Notes: generated by a model not told the origin, from the letters alone. 64,000 nt of DNA from UBA7672 sp040398465 (GCA_040398465.1 JBBAUA010000010.1:17511-81510); one strand, 5' to 3'; counted from the first letter of the stretch, positions 50,391-60,103 are shown. A program made the numbers and translations.

Positions 50391-53318
50391 ATGCAGAAGA
50401 CATATCGCGCCTTCATCAGCTATTCTCAGCAGGACGAGGCGTGGGGGCGTCGCCTCCATAACTGGCTTGAATCCTACCGCGTTCCCGAAGGCGTCGTCGC
50501 TGGCCTTCCTCCGTCTCGCCGGCTCGGACGTTTCTTTCGCGATGATGAGGAAATGGCCGCGGCGGCCAATATCGCCACCATCGTGGAGCGCTCCATCGAG
50601 TCGTCCGAAACCCTCATCGTCATCTGCTCGCCGCGGTCCGCCAAGTCGAAGTGGGTGGCGGCGGAAATCCGGCACTTCCGCAAGACAGGACGCGAAGGAA
50701 AGATTTTCGCTGTCATCATCGATGGCGTACCGAATTCCGGTGATCCCGAGACCGAGTGCTTCCCCCAGCAGCTCCGCGCGGGCGTCGATCCCGAAGATCC
50801 GCACGCGTTGCCGATTGAGCCGCTGGGTCTCGATCTCAGGAAGGAAGGACGTTCGCGCGCGTGCGCCAGGCTTGCCGCGGGACTTCTCGGCGTCGAGTTC
50901 GATGACCTGTGGCAACGCGACAGGCGGCGGGCGGATGCACGGCAGAAATTGATCCTGACGGCGTCGACGGCGGCAAGCGTCGTCTTCGCAGCCCTGGCTG
51001 GCGCCTCGGTCTTCTTCGGAATTCGGGCAAACGAGAACGCCAAGATTGCCCAGATTACGCTGAACCGCTTTTTTGCAGAGCGATCGTGGCAGCGGCTCGC
51101 AGAAGGGGACAGTCTCGCGGCAGCACGCTATGCCCTGGCGGGAAGACAGCTGTCGCCAGAGAATGCGCGTTCCTACCAGGCCGCACTTGGCGCAGTCATG
51201 CATGGGGCCGGCGAGAGTCTCCCTTCTCTGCTGCACGACGGGCGCGTCGGCTCGGCGTCCTTCTCGCCCGACAACAAGCTGATCGTGACGGCCAGCGATG
51301 ACGGGACGGCCAAGATCTGGGATGCAAGTGATGGGCGACTACTGCACATCCTGAAGGGCCATAGCGGTCGGGTGAACTCCGCGGTCTTCGCATCCGACAG
51401 CCAGCGGGTGGTGACTGGTGGAGCGGATGGACAAGCCATCGTCTGGAACGTGTCCGACGGTGCTCGTGCCCTGGCATTGAAGGGCGACGGGACGCCGATT
51501 GGTATGGTCGCGATCTCTGTCGACGGAAAACGCATAGCGGCCGCAGGGAATGATGCCGTCGGCTTCATCTGGGACGCTGAGCGTGGTGGAGATCCCATCA
51601 AGCTGCTGGGGCATACCGAGCGCATGCGGCGGATTTCCTTCTCGCCCGACAGCAAGCGCGTTCTATCGGCCAGCAGTGACGGCGCTGCGGCTGTCTGGAA
51701 CGCCGAAAATGGTCAGCGGCTGAGCCACATGAAGGGGCATGACGGTCCGGTCTTCACGGCCGTTTTTTCGCCCGATGGAAAGCGGGTCGTCACGGCGAGC
51801 GCCGATCGCACGGCCCGCGTGTGGAACGCGGAGACAGGCAAGGTGCTGTCGATCCTGCGGGGACACAGTCTTGAAGTCTTCAGCGCTACATTCTCGCCCG
51901 ATGGACGTCTTGTCGCCACCACAAGCGTCGACACGACTGCGATCGTCTGGGATGCAGCCAGCGGCAAGCGGCTTGCAAGCTATCCCCGTCATAGCCGGGC
52001 CGTGCGCACAGCTTCCTTCTCATCAGACAGCCAGCGCGTCGTGACGGCCAGCGTTGACGGAACCGCGCACGTGTGGATCGCGCGGACGGGAGAGCAGCTG
52101 ACGACATTGAGCGGCCACGGCGGGCCCGTTGTCGGCGCCGTCTATTCTCCAGACGGCCGCCACATATTGACGGCGAGCGAAGACAACAGCGCGAAGGTCT
52201 GGAATTCCGGCAACGGACGTTTGCTCATGAGTGCGGGCGGTCATGCCAAGGAGGTCTGGTATGCGGAATTCTCGCCCGATGGTCAGCGTTTCGTGACCGC
52301 CAGCGCAGACCACACCGCGCGGGTCTGGGATACGCAATCCGGGCGAGAGCTCCTTACGCTTGCGGGTCATGCTGATGAGGTTTCGGGCGCAGCCTTTGCG
52401 CCGGATGGCCAAGAGATCGCGACTGCCAGCATGGACGGCACCGTCCGTATCTGGAGCGCCATCGACGGACGCCTTCTTCGCACGCTTGCCGGTCATGAGG
52501 GATGGGCCATCAGCGTTGCCTACGCGCGGGACGGTCGCCGGCTGGTTACAACGGGCAATGACAAGACTGCTCGCATCTGGAACGCCGCGGGCGGAAAATT
52601 GCTCAGGACGCTGGTCGGCCATGAGGGATGGGTGCGTGGAGCCGCGTTCTCGCGTGACGGAACCCGCATCGTGAGCACCGGCGAAGACAAGACGGTGCGT
52701 GTGTGGGACGTCGAGACAGGGGAGTTGATCAAAATTCTTGAAGGGCACACCGCCTCTATTGGCACAGCCATGTTCTCGCCCGACGGGGATCAGGTCCTGA
52801 CGGCGAGCGATGATGGCACGGCGAGAATCTGGCGCCTCGACGACGCAAAGGTGATCACAACGATGAACCCCGGCCGCGGCTGGATTTCATCCGCCGTCTA
52901 CTCCGAGACGGGAGATCGCGTCATCACCGCGAACCAGAACGGCACCGCCAGCATCTGGGATCCGACCGACGGCCGGCTGCTCGTATCACTGGCTGGGCAT
53001 ACGGGCGTCGTTTACGCAGCCACATTTTCGTCTGACAGCAATCGCGCGGTGACCGCGAGTGGCGACCGGACAGCCAAGGTCTGGGATGTTTCACGCCTGA
53101 TGCAGGATTGGGCAAGTTTGTCGGCTGACGCCTGCAACGCCCTTCTCGGGCCGTATGGACGCCGCTTCTCATCGCTAACAATCGATTCCGACCCGCTGCT
53201 CGCATCTGAATGGCGAGACGCATATCGCGACGTGTGCGGGGCGGTCGAAGGCGCCGCCACGATCTCGGTCCTACGGGAGAAGGCTGGGTTGAAACCCGAA
53301 GGTCAGACGTTGCCTTGA
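50391..53318 (+). CDS. TIR-transmembrane-WD40 repeat protein
   Basis: A 975-residue protein. Residues 1-175: TIR domain (YRAFISYSQQDEAWGRRLHN, then ETLIVICSPRSAKSKWVAAE with putative catalytic Glu92). Residues 188-210: transmembrane helix (LTASTAASVVFAALAGASVFFG). From about residue 265 to 930 there are 15 WD40-type units such as GHDGPVFTAVFSPDGKRVVT ending in WNAET or WDVS. This would form two beta-propellers; in a membrane topology like this they should lie on the opposite side from TIR. TIR domains of this type can degrade NAD or make cyclic ADP-ribose-type signals. Divergent from the SLOG gene. Its SAKSKWVxAE block is nearly the same as that of the TIR-FGE protein. Confidence 0.9.
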   Translation: MQKTYRAFISYSQQDEAWGRRLHNWLESYRVPEGVVAGLPPSRRLGRFFRDDEEMAAAANIATIVERSIESSETLIVICSPRSAKSKWVAAEIRHFRKTGREGKIFAVIIDGVPNSGDPETECFPQQLRAGVDPEDPHALPIEPLGLDLRKEGRSRACARLAAGLLGVEFDDLWQRDRRRADARQKLILTASTAASVVFAALAGASVFFGIRANENAKIAQITLNRFFAERSWQRLAEGDSLAAARYALAGRQLSPENARSYQAALGAVMHGAGESLPSLLHDGRVGSASFSPDNKLIVTASDDGTAKIWDASDGRLLHILKGHSGRVNSAVFASDSQRVVTGGADGQAIVWNVSDGARALALKGDGTPIGMVAISVDGKRIAAAGNDAVGFIWDAERGGDPIKLLGHTERMRRISFSPDSKRVLSASSDGAAAVWNAENGQRLSHMKGHDGPVFTAVFSPDGKRVVTASADRTARVWNAETGKVLSILRGHSLEVFSATFSPDGRLVATTSVDTTAIVWDAASGKRLASYPRHSRAVRTASFSSDSQRVVTASVDGTAHVWIARTGEQLTTLSGHGGPVVGAVYSPDGRHILTASEDNSAKVWNSGNGRLLMSAGGHAKEVWYAEFSPDGQRFVTASADHTARVWDTQSGRELLTLAGHADEVSGAAFAPDGQEIATASMDGTVRIWSAIDGRLLRTLAGHEGWAISVAYARDGRRLVTTGNDKTARIWNAAGGKLLRTLVGHEGWVRGAAFSRDGTRIVSTGEDKTVRVWDVETGELIKILEGHTASIGTAMFSPDGDQVLTASDDGTARIWRLDDAKVITTMNPGRGWISSAVYSETGDRVITANQNGTASIWDPTDGRLLVSLAGHTGVVYAATFSSDSNRAVTASGDRTAKVWDVSRLMQDWASLSADACNALLGPYGRRFSSLTIDSDPLLASEWRDAYRDVCGAVEGAATISVLREKAGLKPEGQTLP

Positions 53319-53321
53319 GTT

Positions 53322-53699
53322 CTAGCCTGGCCTGTCCGGATCCTGAACCGGACGTCCATTACCCCCCGTACCTCCGTCGCCGCTAGAGCCAAGCGGTGGA
53401 TCTTCGGAAGACGCAGGCGAGGCCGGCGGCGTGGCTCCAGAGCCGCCAGCTGCCTGCGGAGCGCCCGCGCCGCCAGATGCCTGAGGCGCAGCCGTTCCCG
53501 GTTCAGTAGCAGCGTCCTCTTCCCCCTCGATGACGTCGGCCTCAACAACCTCGCCGGTCGTCTCTTCACCGGCTTCTTCAGCTTCGACCTCGTCGGACGG
53601 CGGCTGCGATGCGAATCCCCAGCTTGCGCCAGCGCCCGCTGTGACCAGGAGCAGTGCGGAGCCGCCTGCAAGAAAGGCTCGTAGATTCAAGCGTCGCAT
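53322..53699 (-). CDS. Acidic, Gly/Pro/Ala-rich exported protein
   Basis: A 125-residue protein. ATG 53699 (after GGTGGGG) gives a signal peptide or N-terminal anchor LRAFLAGGSALLLVTAGAGASW, followed by an acidic stretch (SDEVEAEEAGEETTGEVVEA) and a Gly/Ala/Pro-rich tail (ASGGAGAPQAAGGSGATPPA). It looks intrinsically disordered; no fold or function recognised. It converges with the TIR-WD40 gene, stops 3 bases apart. Downstream of the DUF4344 gene on the same strand. Confidence 0.62.
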   Translation of the reverse strand: MRRLNLRAFLAGGSALLLVTAGAGASWGFASQPPSDEVEAEEAGEETTGEVVEADVIEGEEDAATEPGTAAPQASGGAGAPQAAGGSGATPPASPASSEDPPLGSSGDGGTGGNGRPVQDPDRPG

Positions 53700-53837
53700 G
53701 TGCGGTCCCCACCAAGATGGCATGTCGGAGACCGATGGTACGGGCTCGCAACCAAACTCACAAATGGAATTGGTAGTGAAACGCAGGCCACGCGCAGTCT
53801 CGAGCGGCCCCATCAACGGCCTGAATCGAAGAGGGGG

Positions 53838-54635
53838 CTACTCGGCCTCTGGAATTTTGGCCTTCATCCACATGTCCACGAGCTCATAGCAGATGGCGAT
53901 ACGGTCGAAGTTCTTGCTCGGATCGTCATTCTGGAAGGTGTCGAAGTGGAACGTCCCCTCGTCACCCTTGCCTTTGCAGCTCATGGCGACAAGCTTGGTC
54001 TGCCTGTCCAGCTTGAAGTCGTTCTCGATGTCGAAGACGAGGTCTTCAAGTATTCCCGATGATTGTAGGAACTGGCGCGCCGCCTCCGTCTCTGGTGTGG
54101 CAGGCTGGTAGGTGAGTTCGATCCGAACCCCGCTTTCGTCCGTGTCATTGACGAATCCGTACTCGATCTCGTCGTCCATGGCCTTGAACTTCTCTTCGCA
54201 GCCCGAGTTCTCGCCGACGAACTGCTTAAAGTCGGCAAAGGCCACGGGGTCGCTGCCGTACACGTAACAGACAATGTTGTACGCACGCTCCTCAGGCGGT
54301 GCGTGCGGATCGTTTTCCGCATGTCCATCGCCGGCCCGCAGCCAGGCATTGGCCGCGCCGATGATCTCCTCCACGCCATCAGGGTCGCCGGGGTCCGGCA
54401 CAAGCAGGACTGCTGCGATCTGGTCCGCATACCGCTCGATATTCTCGCGGGACCATGTCGAGGCGTTGATACCGTGCACCTGGTTCATGAGCAGGTGACC
54501 GGCCTCATGGTAGGCCATGAACCTGATGAACCCCAGCGTAAGGTTCTCTCGCGGCGTCTGCCCAACGCTCGACGGCGGCATCAGTCCCAACGAGGTCGTG
54601 GCGATCAACGCTGCGGCAAGCTGGCGAAACTTCAT
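53838..54635 (-). CDS. DUF4344 putative metallopeptidase
   Basis: A 265-residue exported protein. Signal peptide KFRQLAAALIATTSLGLMPP. The mature part has FMAYHEAGHLLMNQVHGI, an HEAGH zinc-protease motif in a DUF4344-like context, then ENIERYADQIAAVLLVPDPG with further acidic residues that may act as the third ligand, and a Cys-containing region (YNIVCYVYGSD, NSGCEEKFKAMDDEIE) typical of the family. Periplasmic protease or pseudo-protease; activity not established. 287 bases upstream hold nothing recognised. Confidence 0.85.
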   Translation of the reverse strand: MKFRQLAAALIATTSLGLMPPSSVGQTPRENLTLGFIRFMAYHEAGHLLMNQVHGINASTWSRENIERYADQIAAVLLVPDPGDPDGVEEIIGAANAWLRAGDGHAENDPHAPPEERAYNIVCYVYGSDPVAFADFKQFVGENSGCEEKFKAMDDEIEYGFVNDTDESGVRIELTYQPATPETEAARQFLQSSGILEDLVFDIENDFKLDRQTKLVAMSCKGKGDEGTFHFDTFQNDDPSKNFDRIAICYELVDMWMKAKIPEAE

Positions 54636-54922
54636 GAAGTCGCGTCCCCGGAGACGAAGAAGCAGAACACCCTTTCTGGCGCGGTGCAACACGACGGGTG
54701 CTCCGCATGTGAGTTATCCGCAAGACCGTCTGGCAAAATCGAGAATCGTCTGGCGCGTGACCTCATCCTCCTTGAACGAGGGGGTAACGCACACCGATCT
54801 GGCAAAGCCAACGCTGCCCTCCGTCGGCGCCCTTTGGCTGCGAAGAGGCGCAAAGTCAGGCCGTAAGTTCACGGCTTGGCCTGCGCCAATTCCAGTCTAG
54901 CATTTCCTTGGGGCGCTCAACT

Positions 54923-56107
54923 TCAATCCGCGCCGAGCTTCAGCAGAGGCGTTCTTGCGGCACGAAGGGCAGGGAATATCCCGCCCAGAAGGCCGAGCAG
55001 CAGAGCGAGCTGGACGCCCGCGAGGACCTGCTGTGGACCGATATTGAAGTCGAAGACAACTTGCGTGAAGCCGCCGCCAAGGGTGGACGCGGTAAGCCCG
55101 TTGAAAAGCAGGTACGCCGCGCCTGCGCCAACGAGACCGCCAGCCAATGCCAGCATCACGGACTCGGTTATGGCTCCAGCGAAGGCTGGAAGGCCGCCGA
55201 AGCCAATGGCGCGCAAGGTTGCAAGTTCCTTGCTGCGCGCTTCGACCGCCGCGTACATGGTGTTCAGCGCACCCGCGAGCGCGCCGAAGCCCAGCGTTAT
55301 CGAAAGCGCCCAGCCGAAAAAGACCAGATACTGCAGAGACTGCGCCTCGCCTGCGAAGTGCTCCTTCTCTGTCTTCACATCGACCTGAAGACGCGGCTCG
55401 CTCTCAACGAAGGCCTTGATCTGGCCAATGGAGGCAGGCGACTCTAAGCGGGCGCGGAGCGCCTGCACGGTTGGCCCGCGGTTGAACAGGCTCTGCACGA
55501 CGGGCAGGTCAGCCCACAGTTCGCTGTCAAACACTGTGCCGGGAACCTCGAAGATACCGACAACCTTCCACGTGCTTCCGGCAAGCTGCAGCTCGGTGTC
55601 GAGGTCAAACCCTCGGAACTCGCGAACAACACCTGCGCCAACGATCATCTCGTTCGTGCCGGCCTCGAACATTCTTCCGGAGCTGATGCGGAAGCCCGGC
55701 CGAAGTTCTGGAGCTCGCGATGTAACGCCGCGCAGGGATACGTTCGCTTCCCCGCCGCCCGCTCGCCGGGTTGCTCCGACAACGACATAGAGCTCTGGCG
55801 ACGTTATCGGGCGACCTGCAGCGTCACGCGCGATGCCAGGCGCTTCCTCGAGAAGGCGCACGGCTTCCGACGACATGGCCGAGTTCAGCTCAGCCTCTGA
55901 TCCAGTGCCAAGGATCATCGCAATGTCGTCTGAGCCGGTGCCTGCGACTGTCTTCGCAAAGCCATTCGACATTGCGAGGAATGCAAGAAGTGTTGCGACA
56001 ACGAGGGCGATGGAGAGAATGGTCGTAAGCGAGCCCCAGAGGCGGGTAGGTAGCCCGCCTATCGTCATGCTGACGACCGCAGATATCTGACGGAGGAGCG
56101 AGGTCAT
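54923..56107 (-). CDS. ABC transporter permease, MacB/FtsX type (second)
   Basis: A 394-residue permease with FtsX-like topology: one N-terminal helix (TTILSIALVVATLLAFLAMS), a large periplasmic domain, then three C-terminal helices (GWALSITLGFGALAGALNTM, ESVMLALAGGLVGAGAAYLL, VQLALLLGLLGGIFPALRA). It contains the coupling segment ARSKELATLRAIGFGG, which contacts the ATPase. Last gene of an operon encoding adaptor, ATPase and two permeases. Starts 3 bases after the first permease. Confidence 0.92.
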   Translation of the reverse strand: MTSLLRQISAVVSMTIGGLPTRLWGSLTTILSIALVVATLLAFLAMSNGFAKTVAGTGSDDIAMILGTGSEAELNSAMSSEAVRLLEEAPGIARDAAGRPITSPELYVVVGATRRAGGGEANVSLRGVTSRAPELRPGFRISSGRMFEAGTNEMIVGAGVVREFRGFDLDTELQLAGSTWKVVGIFEVPGTVFDSELWADLPVVQSLFNRGPTVQALRARLESPASIGQIKAFVESEPRLQVDVKTEKEHFAGEAQSLQYLVFFGWALSITLGFGALAGALNTMYAAVEARSKELATLRAIGFGGLPAFAGAITESVMLALAGGLVGAGAAYLLFNGLTASTLGGGFTQVVFDFNIGPQQVLAGVQLALLLGLLGGIFPALRAARTPLLKLGAD

Positions 56108-56110
56108 GCT

Positions 56111-57274
56111 CTAGATCCTCCTGAAGGCGGTGATCACGTTGATCCGCATCGCGTTGAAGGCTGGCACGGCTCCGGTGATGAAACCGAGCGCCGCCATGAA
56201 TGCGATCGCAGAAACTGCTATCTCAGGCGTTATCCGCATGCCGCCGAAGAACTGGTTCAATGCAGGAATGCTGCTGAGCGTATTCGTAAGGACAGTTCCC
56301 AACCCCAGGCCAAGCAGCCCGCCCATCAATGCCAGTAGAAGCGTCTCGCCAACCACAATCCTGCCGATGCGGCCGGACGTGAAGCCCAGCGTTTTCATGA
56401 CCGCAATTTCGCCAGTGCGCTCCCGGATGGCGCCGGCCATTGCGTTGCCGACAATGAGCAGGATCGTCGCAAAGGCTGCGCCAGTGACGCCAAGTATGAT
56501 GAGGCCGATATTGCCCTGCTGATCAATGAATGCGGCGTTGAATGCTGCTTCGGAAAGCGTCTCCGTTTCCGCGCGCGAATTCGCAAACAGGGCGTCCACG
56601 CGGCCGGCGACGGCGTCATTCTGTGCGGCGTTGGTCGTGACGATCTGGATCACGCCGATCGTGTCATTGGCGAAAGCGCGTGCTTCGTCCAGATACTCGA
56701 AATGGACGAACACAGAACCCGTCGAGGTGTCGGCGTCCTTGCCATCGTAGATCGCCCGGATGACAACGGGCCAGACCGAAGTGCCGTCGCGCCGCCGCCA
56801 GATGTTCGACGACAGCGGTATCTGTTGGCCAACCTGCCAGCCATACTGCTCGGCCACGGAGCGGCCGACCATGATGCTGTCGCGATTGGCGATGAAGGCC
56901 TGACGTTGGTCGTCCGGCACGACGAACTCGCTATAGATGCGCGTGTAGCTTTCGGGCTCGACGGCGAAGGTAACGAGAAAGTTTCGCGGTTCCTGGTAGT
57001 AGCCCCCGAACCAGTTCGAGTAGCTGACGTCGACGACGCCCTCGACATTCTGGATCCGGTTCACATACGCAAGGGGTAATGGCTGAGTGAAATTGATCCT
57101 GTTCGCAACCACGAGCCTGTTGCTCGAAGATGATCCCGACGCATTTTCCAGGGACGACTGGAAAGCCGCCAGCACGCCGTAAATTAGAAAAGCGATGAAC
57201 ACCGCGAATATCAGCAGGCCGGTGCGAACCGGCTTCCGTCCCAGTCCGGACAGGATTAGCCGAAAGTCGCTCAC
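56111..57274 (-). CDS. ABC transporter permease, MacB/FtsX type (first)
   Basis: A 387-residue permease. N-terminal helix (TGLLIFAVFIAFLIYGVLAAF), periplasmic domain of about 200 residues with SSNIWRRRDGTSVWPVVIRA, three C-terminal helices (LIILGVTGAAFATILLIVGN, GETLLLALMGGLLGLGLGTV, AFMAALGFITGAVPAFNAM), and the coupling segment RERTGEIAVMKTLGFT. GTG start overlaps the ATPase stop by 4 bases (GTGA). Paired with the other permease it should form a heterodimeric exporter. Confidence 0.92.
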   Translation of the reverse strand: MSDFRLILSGLGRKPVRTGLLIFAVFIAFLIYGVLAAFQSSLENASGSSSSNRLVVANRINFTQPLPLAYVNRIQNVEGVVDVSYSNWFGGYYQEPRNFLVTFAVEPESYTRIYSEFVVPDDQRQAFIANRDSIMVGRSVAEQYGWQVGQQIPLSSNIWRRRDGTSVWPVVIRAIYDGKDADTSTGSVFVHFEYLDEARAFANDTIGVIQIVTTNAAQNDAVAGRVDALFANSRAETETLSEAAFNAAFIDQQGNIGLIILGVTGAAFATILLIVGNAMAGAIRERTGEIAVMKTLGFTSGRIGRIVVGETLLLALMGGLLGLGLGTVLTNTLSSIPALNQFFGGMRITPEIAVSAIAFMAALGFITGAVPAFNAMRINVITAFRRI

Positions 57275-57960
57275 GTCAGCCGCTCCTCGAACGTCCCCTT
57301 GTTGAGATGCAGCTCGCGACGCGCATACTTCGCCGCGGCCGGGTCGTGCGTCACCATGACGATGGTCTTGCCCAGCTCGCGGTTGAGCAGTTGCAGCATG
57401 CCGAGAATCTCTTCCGCCGTCATGCGATCCAGATCGCCCGTGGGTTCGTCAGCGAGGATCAGCTTCGGATCGGCGACGATCGCGCGGGCGATCGCGACCC
57501 GCTGCTGTTGTCCGCCTGACAACTCCTTGGGCTTGTGACCGGCGCGATCTGCAAGCCCTACGATGTCGAGCGCGGTCTTTACGCGGCGCCGGCGTTCGGT
57601 CGTGCTCAGAGTTGTCAGCAACAGCGGAAGCTCCACATTGCGCGCCGCCGACATGGTCGGCATCAGGTTATAGAACTGGAAGATGAAGCCGATGTTTGCT
57701 GCACGCCATGCGGAGAGCTGGTTCTCCGAGAGTTTTTCGATGGGGGCGCCGTCAAAATGGATTGTGCCGCTGGTAGGGCGGTCGAGCCCGCCAAGCAGGT
57801 TGAGCAGGGTCGTCTTGCCTGAGCCCGAAGGCCCCATCATGGCTACGAAATCACCTGAGCGGATAGTGAGATTGAGGTCAGCAAAAATGCTGATTGTCTC
57901 TTCGCCACGGCGATAGGTCTTGGCAATATTGCGCAAGACGATCAGGTCTGTGTCGGCCAT
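57271..57960 (-). CDS. ABC transporter ATPase, LolD/MacB type
   Basis: A 229-residue ATPase with Walker A (GPSGSGKTTL), Q-loop (IFQFYNLMP), signature LSGGQQQRVAIARAI, Walker B (LILADEPTGDLD) and switch His (MVTHDP). It powers the FtsX-type permeases downstream, consistent with mechanotransmission export of lipoproteins, peptides or drugs. Starts 25 bases after the adaptor gene. Confidence 0.95.
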   Translation of the reverse strand: MADTDLIVLRNIAKTYRRGEETISIFADLNLTIRSGDFVAMMGPSGSGKTTLLNLLGGLDRPTSGTIHFDGAPIEKLSENQLSAWRAANIGFIFQFYNLMPTMSAARNVELPLLLTTLSTTERRRRVKTALDIVGLADRAGHKPKELSGGQQQRVAIARAIVADPKLILADEPTGDLDRMTAEEILGMLQLLNRELGKTIVMVTHDPAAAKYARRELHLNKGTFEERLT

Positions 57961-57985
57961 TGCCTCGGTCGCTCCGTGTCCGTTG

Positions 57986-58993
57986 CTAACCAGCCGACCT
58001 GTCGAATGTCACCTTGGCGGCCATCTGAGGGAGGACGCGTTCGTCGCGCTCCTTGAATCCGACGCGAACCTGAATGGTCGCGCGGTCACGGTTGGCAGTG
58101 GGAATGATCGCGATCACTTCTCCAGCGATCTGCCAATCGGGATAGGCGTCCAGCACAATGGTAGCAGTCTGGCCGGACCTGATGTCGGATATCTGCCCCT
58201 CGTTTACATCGACCTCCACCTCGAGGCTTGCCATGTCGACGAGCGTTGCGACCCCCGTTCGGGTGAATTCGCCACCACCGGCGGCAGGAGACAGAATTTC
58301 GCCGGCCTGCGCATTCTTGGCGATAATCACGCCCGCGAACGGCGCCCGCACGATGTGCCGTTCGACAAACTCCGACTGCCGCTCGATCGCGGTCTGGGCG
58401 ACTGCCGAATCCGCCATTGCTGCGCGCCGCTGGGCCGTCAGGGAATCGATACGTGAAACGGAGGCCTCATAGGCCGACGCTGAAACGGCTCCGGACTCAA
58501 CCAGCTTTTGCGCCCGCTGCCGCTGCGCTTCAGCCTCCACCATCTGTGCTTCGATTGAACTGATCGTCGCCTTCGCCGCCTGCAACCGTCCCCGCGTTAG
58601 TTCAAGGTCGTATTGTGCAAGGTCAGCATCGAGCCGGGCGAGAATCTGCCCTTTCTCGACAACCGCACCCTCCTCGAAGAGCACGTCTGTTAGTCTGCCG
58701 GTAATGTCTACCGACACGGTTGCGGCCCGGCGGGCAACGACATAGCCCGACGCCACCAGGCCGCCTCGGGGCCGGTTCGCCGCTGCTTCGGCCGCCACTG
58801 CGCCAGGGGTGGGGGCCGACACGCTGGCGGCCTGCACGGGAGGCTCCGCGGGGCCGCGGCCCAGAACGGCCCATGCGACCGCAACCACCGCGACGCCTGC
58901 ACCGGCAATTGCCGCCGCTTTCCAGCCGCCACCTGACTTTGGGGCCGCAGCGCGGTCGATCGACAAAGACTTCAGCTTCTCGGAAACATCCAT
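57986..58993 (-). CDS. Periplasmic adaptor (HlyD/MacA family)
   Basis: A 335-residue membrane-fusion protein. N-terminal membrane helix (WKAAAIAGAGVAVVAVAWAV), lipoyl-like half (FEEGAVVEKGQILARLDADL), a coiled-coil hairpin of about 90 residues (QYDLELTRGRLQAAKATIS to AIERQSEFVE), second lipoyl half (RAPFAGVIIAKNAQAGEILS), then beta-barrel domain. Links the inner-membrane ABC pump to an outer-membrane channel, not encoded here. ATG 58993 follows GGTAGG; an earlier ATG at 59008 is possible. First gene of the export operon. Confidence 0.9.
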   Translation of the reverse strand: MDVSEKLKSLSIDRAAAPKSGGGWKAAAIAGAGVAVVAVAWAVLGRGPAEPPVQAASVSAPTPGAVAAEAAANRPRGGLVASGYVVARRAATVSVDITGRLTDVLFEEGAVVEKGQILARLDADLAQYDLELTRGRLQAAKATISSIEAQMVEAEAQRQRAQKLVESGAVSASAYEASVSRIDSLTAQRRAAMADSAVAQTAIERQSEFVERHIVRAPFAGVIIAKNAQAGEILSPAAGGGEFTRTGVATLVDMASLEVEVDVNEGQISDIRSGQTATIVLDAYPDWQIAGEVIAIIPTANRDRATIQVRVGFKERDERVLPQMAAKVTFDRSAG

Positions 58994-59356
58994 GTCCGAA
59001 CCTACCATGCCCGTCCGCCAAGCATTATTCAGCTCACCCCAACGGCGAGTAGTCAAACGCAGACCGACCAGGTCTGCTACGTAAGTGAGGGGTAGCTGGA
59101 TTGTGGCCAACAAAGTATCTTCGGCCTCGGCTGCTTTGGTGGAGCCAAGTTAACTGTGAATACCAGTCAAGCGCGCCTGGCTTCAGGGCGTCCCCGTCAG
59201 GTTTCGTTTGGAATCTTGACCTCGCCTGGAGGCGGCGCTCGCCTCAAAATGGGTTCGACCTGCCTAACTTGACGACACCGTCGCGGCATATGGCCAGCCT
59301 TGGCGCCAAGTACCTACTATGTGCGCTCGCAATCCGCCTGTAGCAGGTCGGCGGGA
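58994..59356. other. Non-coding stretch in front of the export operon
   Basis: 363 bases between the adaptor start and the end of the outer-membrane barrel gene, which lies upstream on the same strand. No gene of good composition, no clear terminator, no recognisable remnant. It should carry the promoter of the export operon, but no strong promoter match was seen. Confidence 0.55.
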
Positions 59357-60103
59357 CTAGAATTCACGCCCGATGAACAGCTTGAACATGGAGTCGTCCG
59401 AGCCGTCGGTGATGCCGAAGCGAACGGCGCTCTGAACATAAACGCCATTGTCCCAGGAGACTTTGACGACTGGACCAATCTGGTGCGCCTGTTGATCGAA
59501 CTCAGGAATGTCGCGAGTGTCGCCGTACTCGCTGAACAACTCCGCGCCAATGCGCCAATCTTCTGAATTGAGCGCCGCAAAATCCAGGGCGCGCGTTAGT
59601 TGAAGACGCGACTCAAGATTGACGCCGCCCTCGCTGCCTTCGCCCGTTTCAACTTCGCCAATCAGGTTGGCGCGCCACTCCCAACCGTCGGCAAACTTGT
59701 CGGTCAGGGTCAAACGCACCTGCGCTTCGTCCGGGCCGCCGCCGTCCACGAAAGTGTAAGACGCCCTGATGCCGCCATTGAAGCCTGACGCGTCATCTGC
59801 CTCCTCGGCCCATTGGAACCAGTTCTCGAACGTCAGCCCTCTGAAGTCCCAATCCGCGGAGTCAGGTTGCGCGAATGTGCCAATCACCCTCAGCTGGTAA
59901 AAGTCGGAGAACGCGTGCTCATATTGGACGCGCGCGCCAATATCGCCGTCATCGCGGACGCCCACGCGGACCTCTGCGGCGCTTTCCCCGGCAGTGATAT
60001 TCGCCGAACCGACATTGCCTGTCAGGGATTGTGCATGGGCAGGCGCTGCGCCTAACGCAGCCAAGCCAAGAAAAAGCGTGGCTTGCGAACGGACTTTGAG
60101 CAT
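59357..60103 (-). CDS. Outer-membrane beta-barrel protein
   Basis: A 248-residue exported barrel. Signal peptide SQATLFLGLAALGAAPAHAQ after ATG 60103 (AGGAG 6 bases upstream). Alternating strands such as EVRVGVRDDGDIGARVQYEH, NGGIRASYTFVDGGG and VQSAVRFGITDG are separated by short turns, and the end MFKLFIGREF finishes with Phe as outer-membrane proteins do. Twelve or so strands by length. Function unknown; a possible small-solute or structural barrel. A perfect palindrome lies 78 bases upstream. Confidence 0.82.
   Translation of the reverse strand: MLKVRSQATLFLGLAALGAAPAHAQSLTGNVGSANITAGESAAEVRVGVRDDGDIGARVQYEHAFSDFYQLRVIGTFAQPDSADWDFRGLTFENWFQWAEEADDASGFNGGIRASYTFVDGGGPDEAQVRLTLTDKFADGWEWRANLIGEVETGEGSEGGVNLESRLQLTRALDFAALNSEDWRIGAELFSEYGDTRDIPEFDQQAHQIGPVVKVSWDNGVYVQSAVRFGITDGSDDSMFKLFIGREF

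Noticed and set aside
51173..52771. Minus-strand open frames in the WD40 region
   Set aside because: They are antisense to the repeated WD40 codons and show matching periodicity, not independent genes.
45971..53318. TIR/SLOG block as a prophage or integrated element
   Set aside because: No integrase, transposase, tRNA gene, direct repeat end or phage structural gene was seen around it; only gene content suggests an accessory island.
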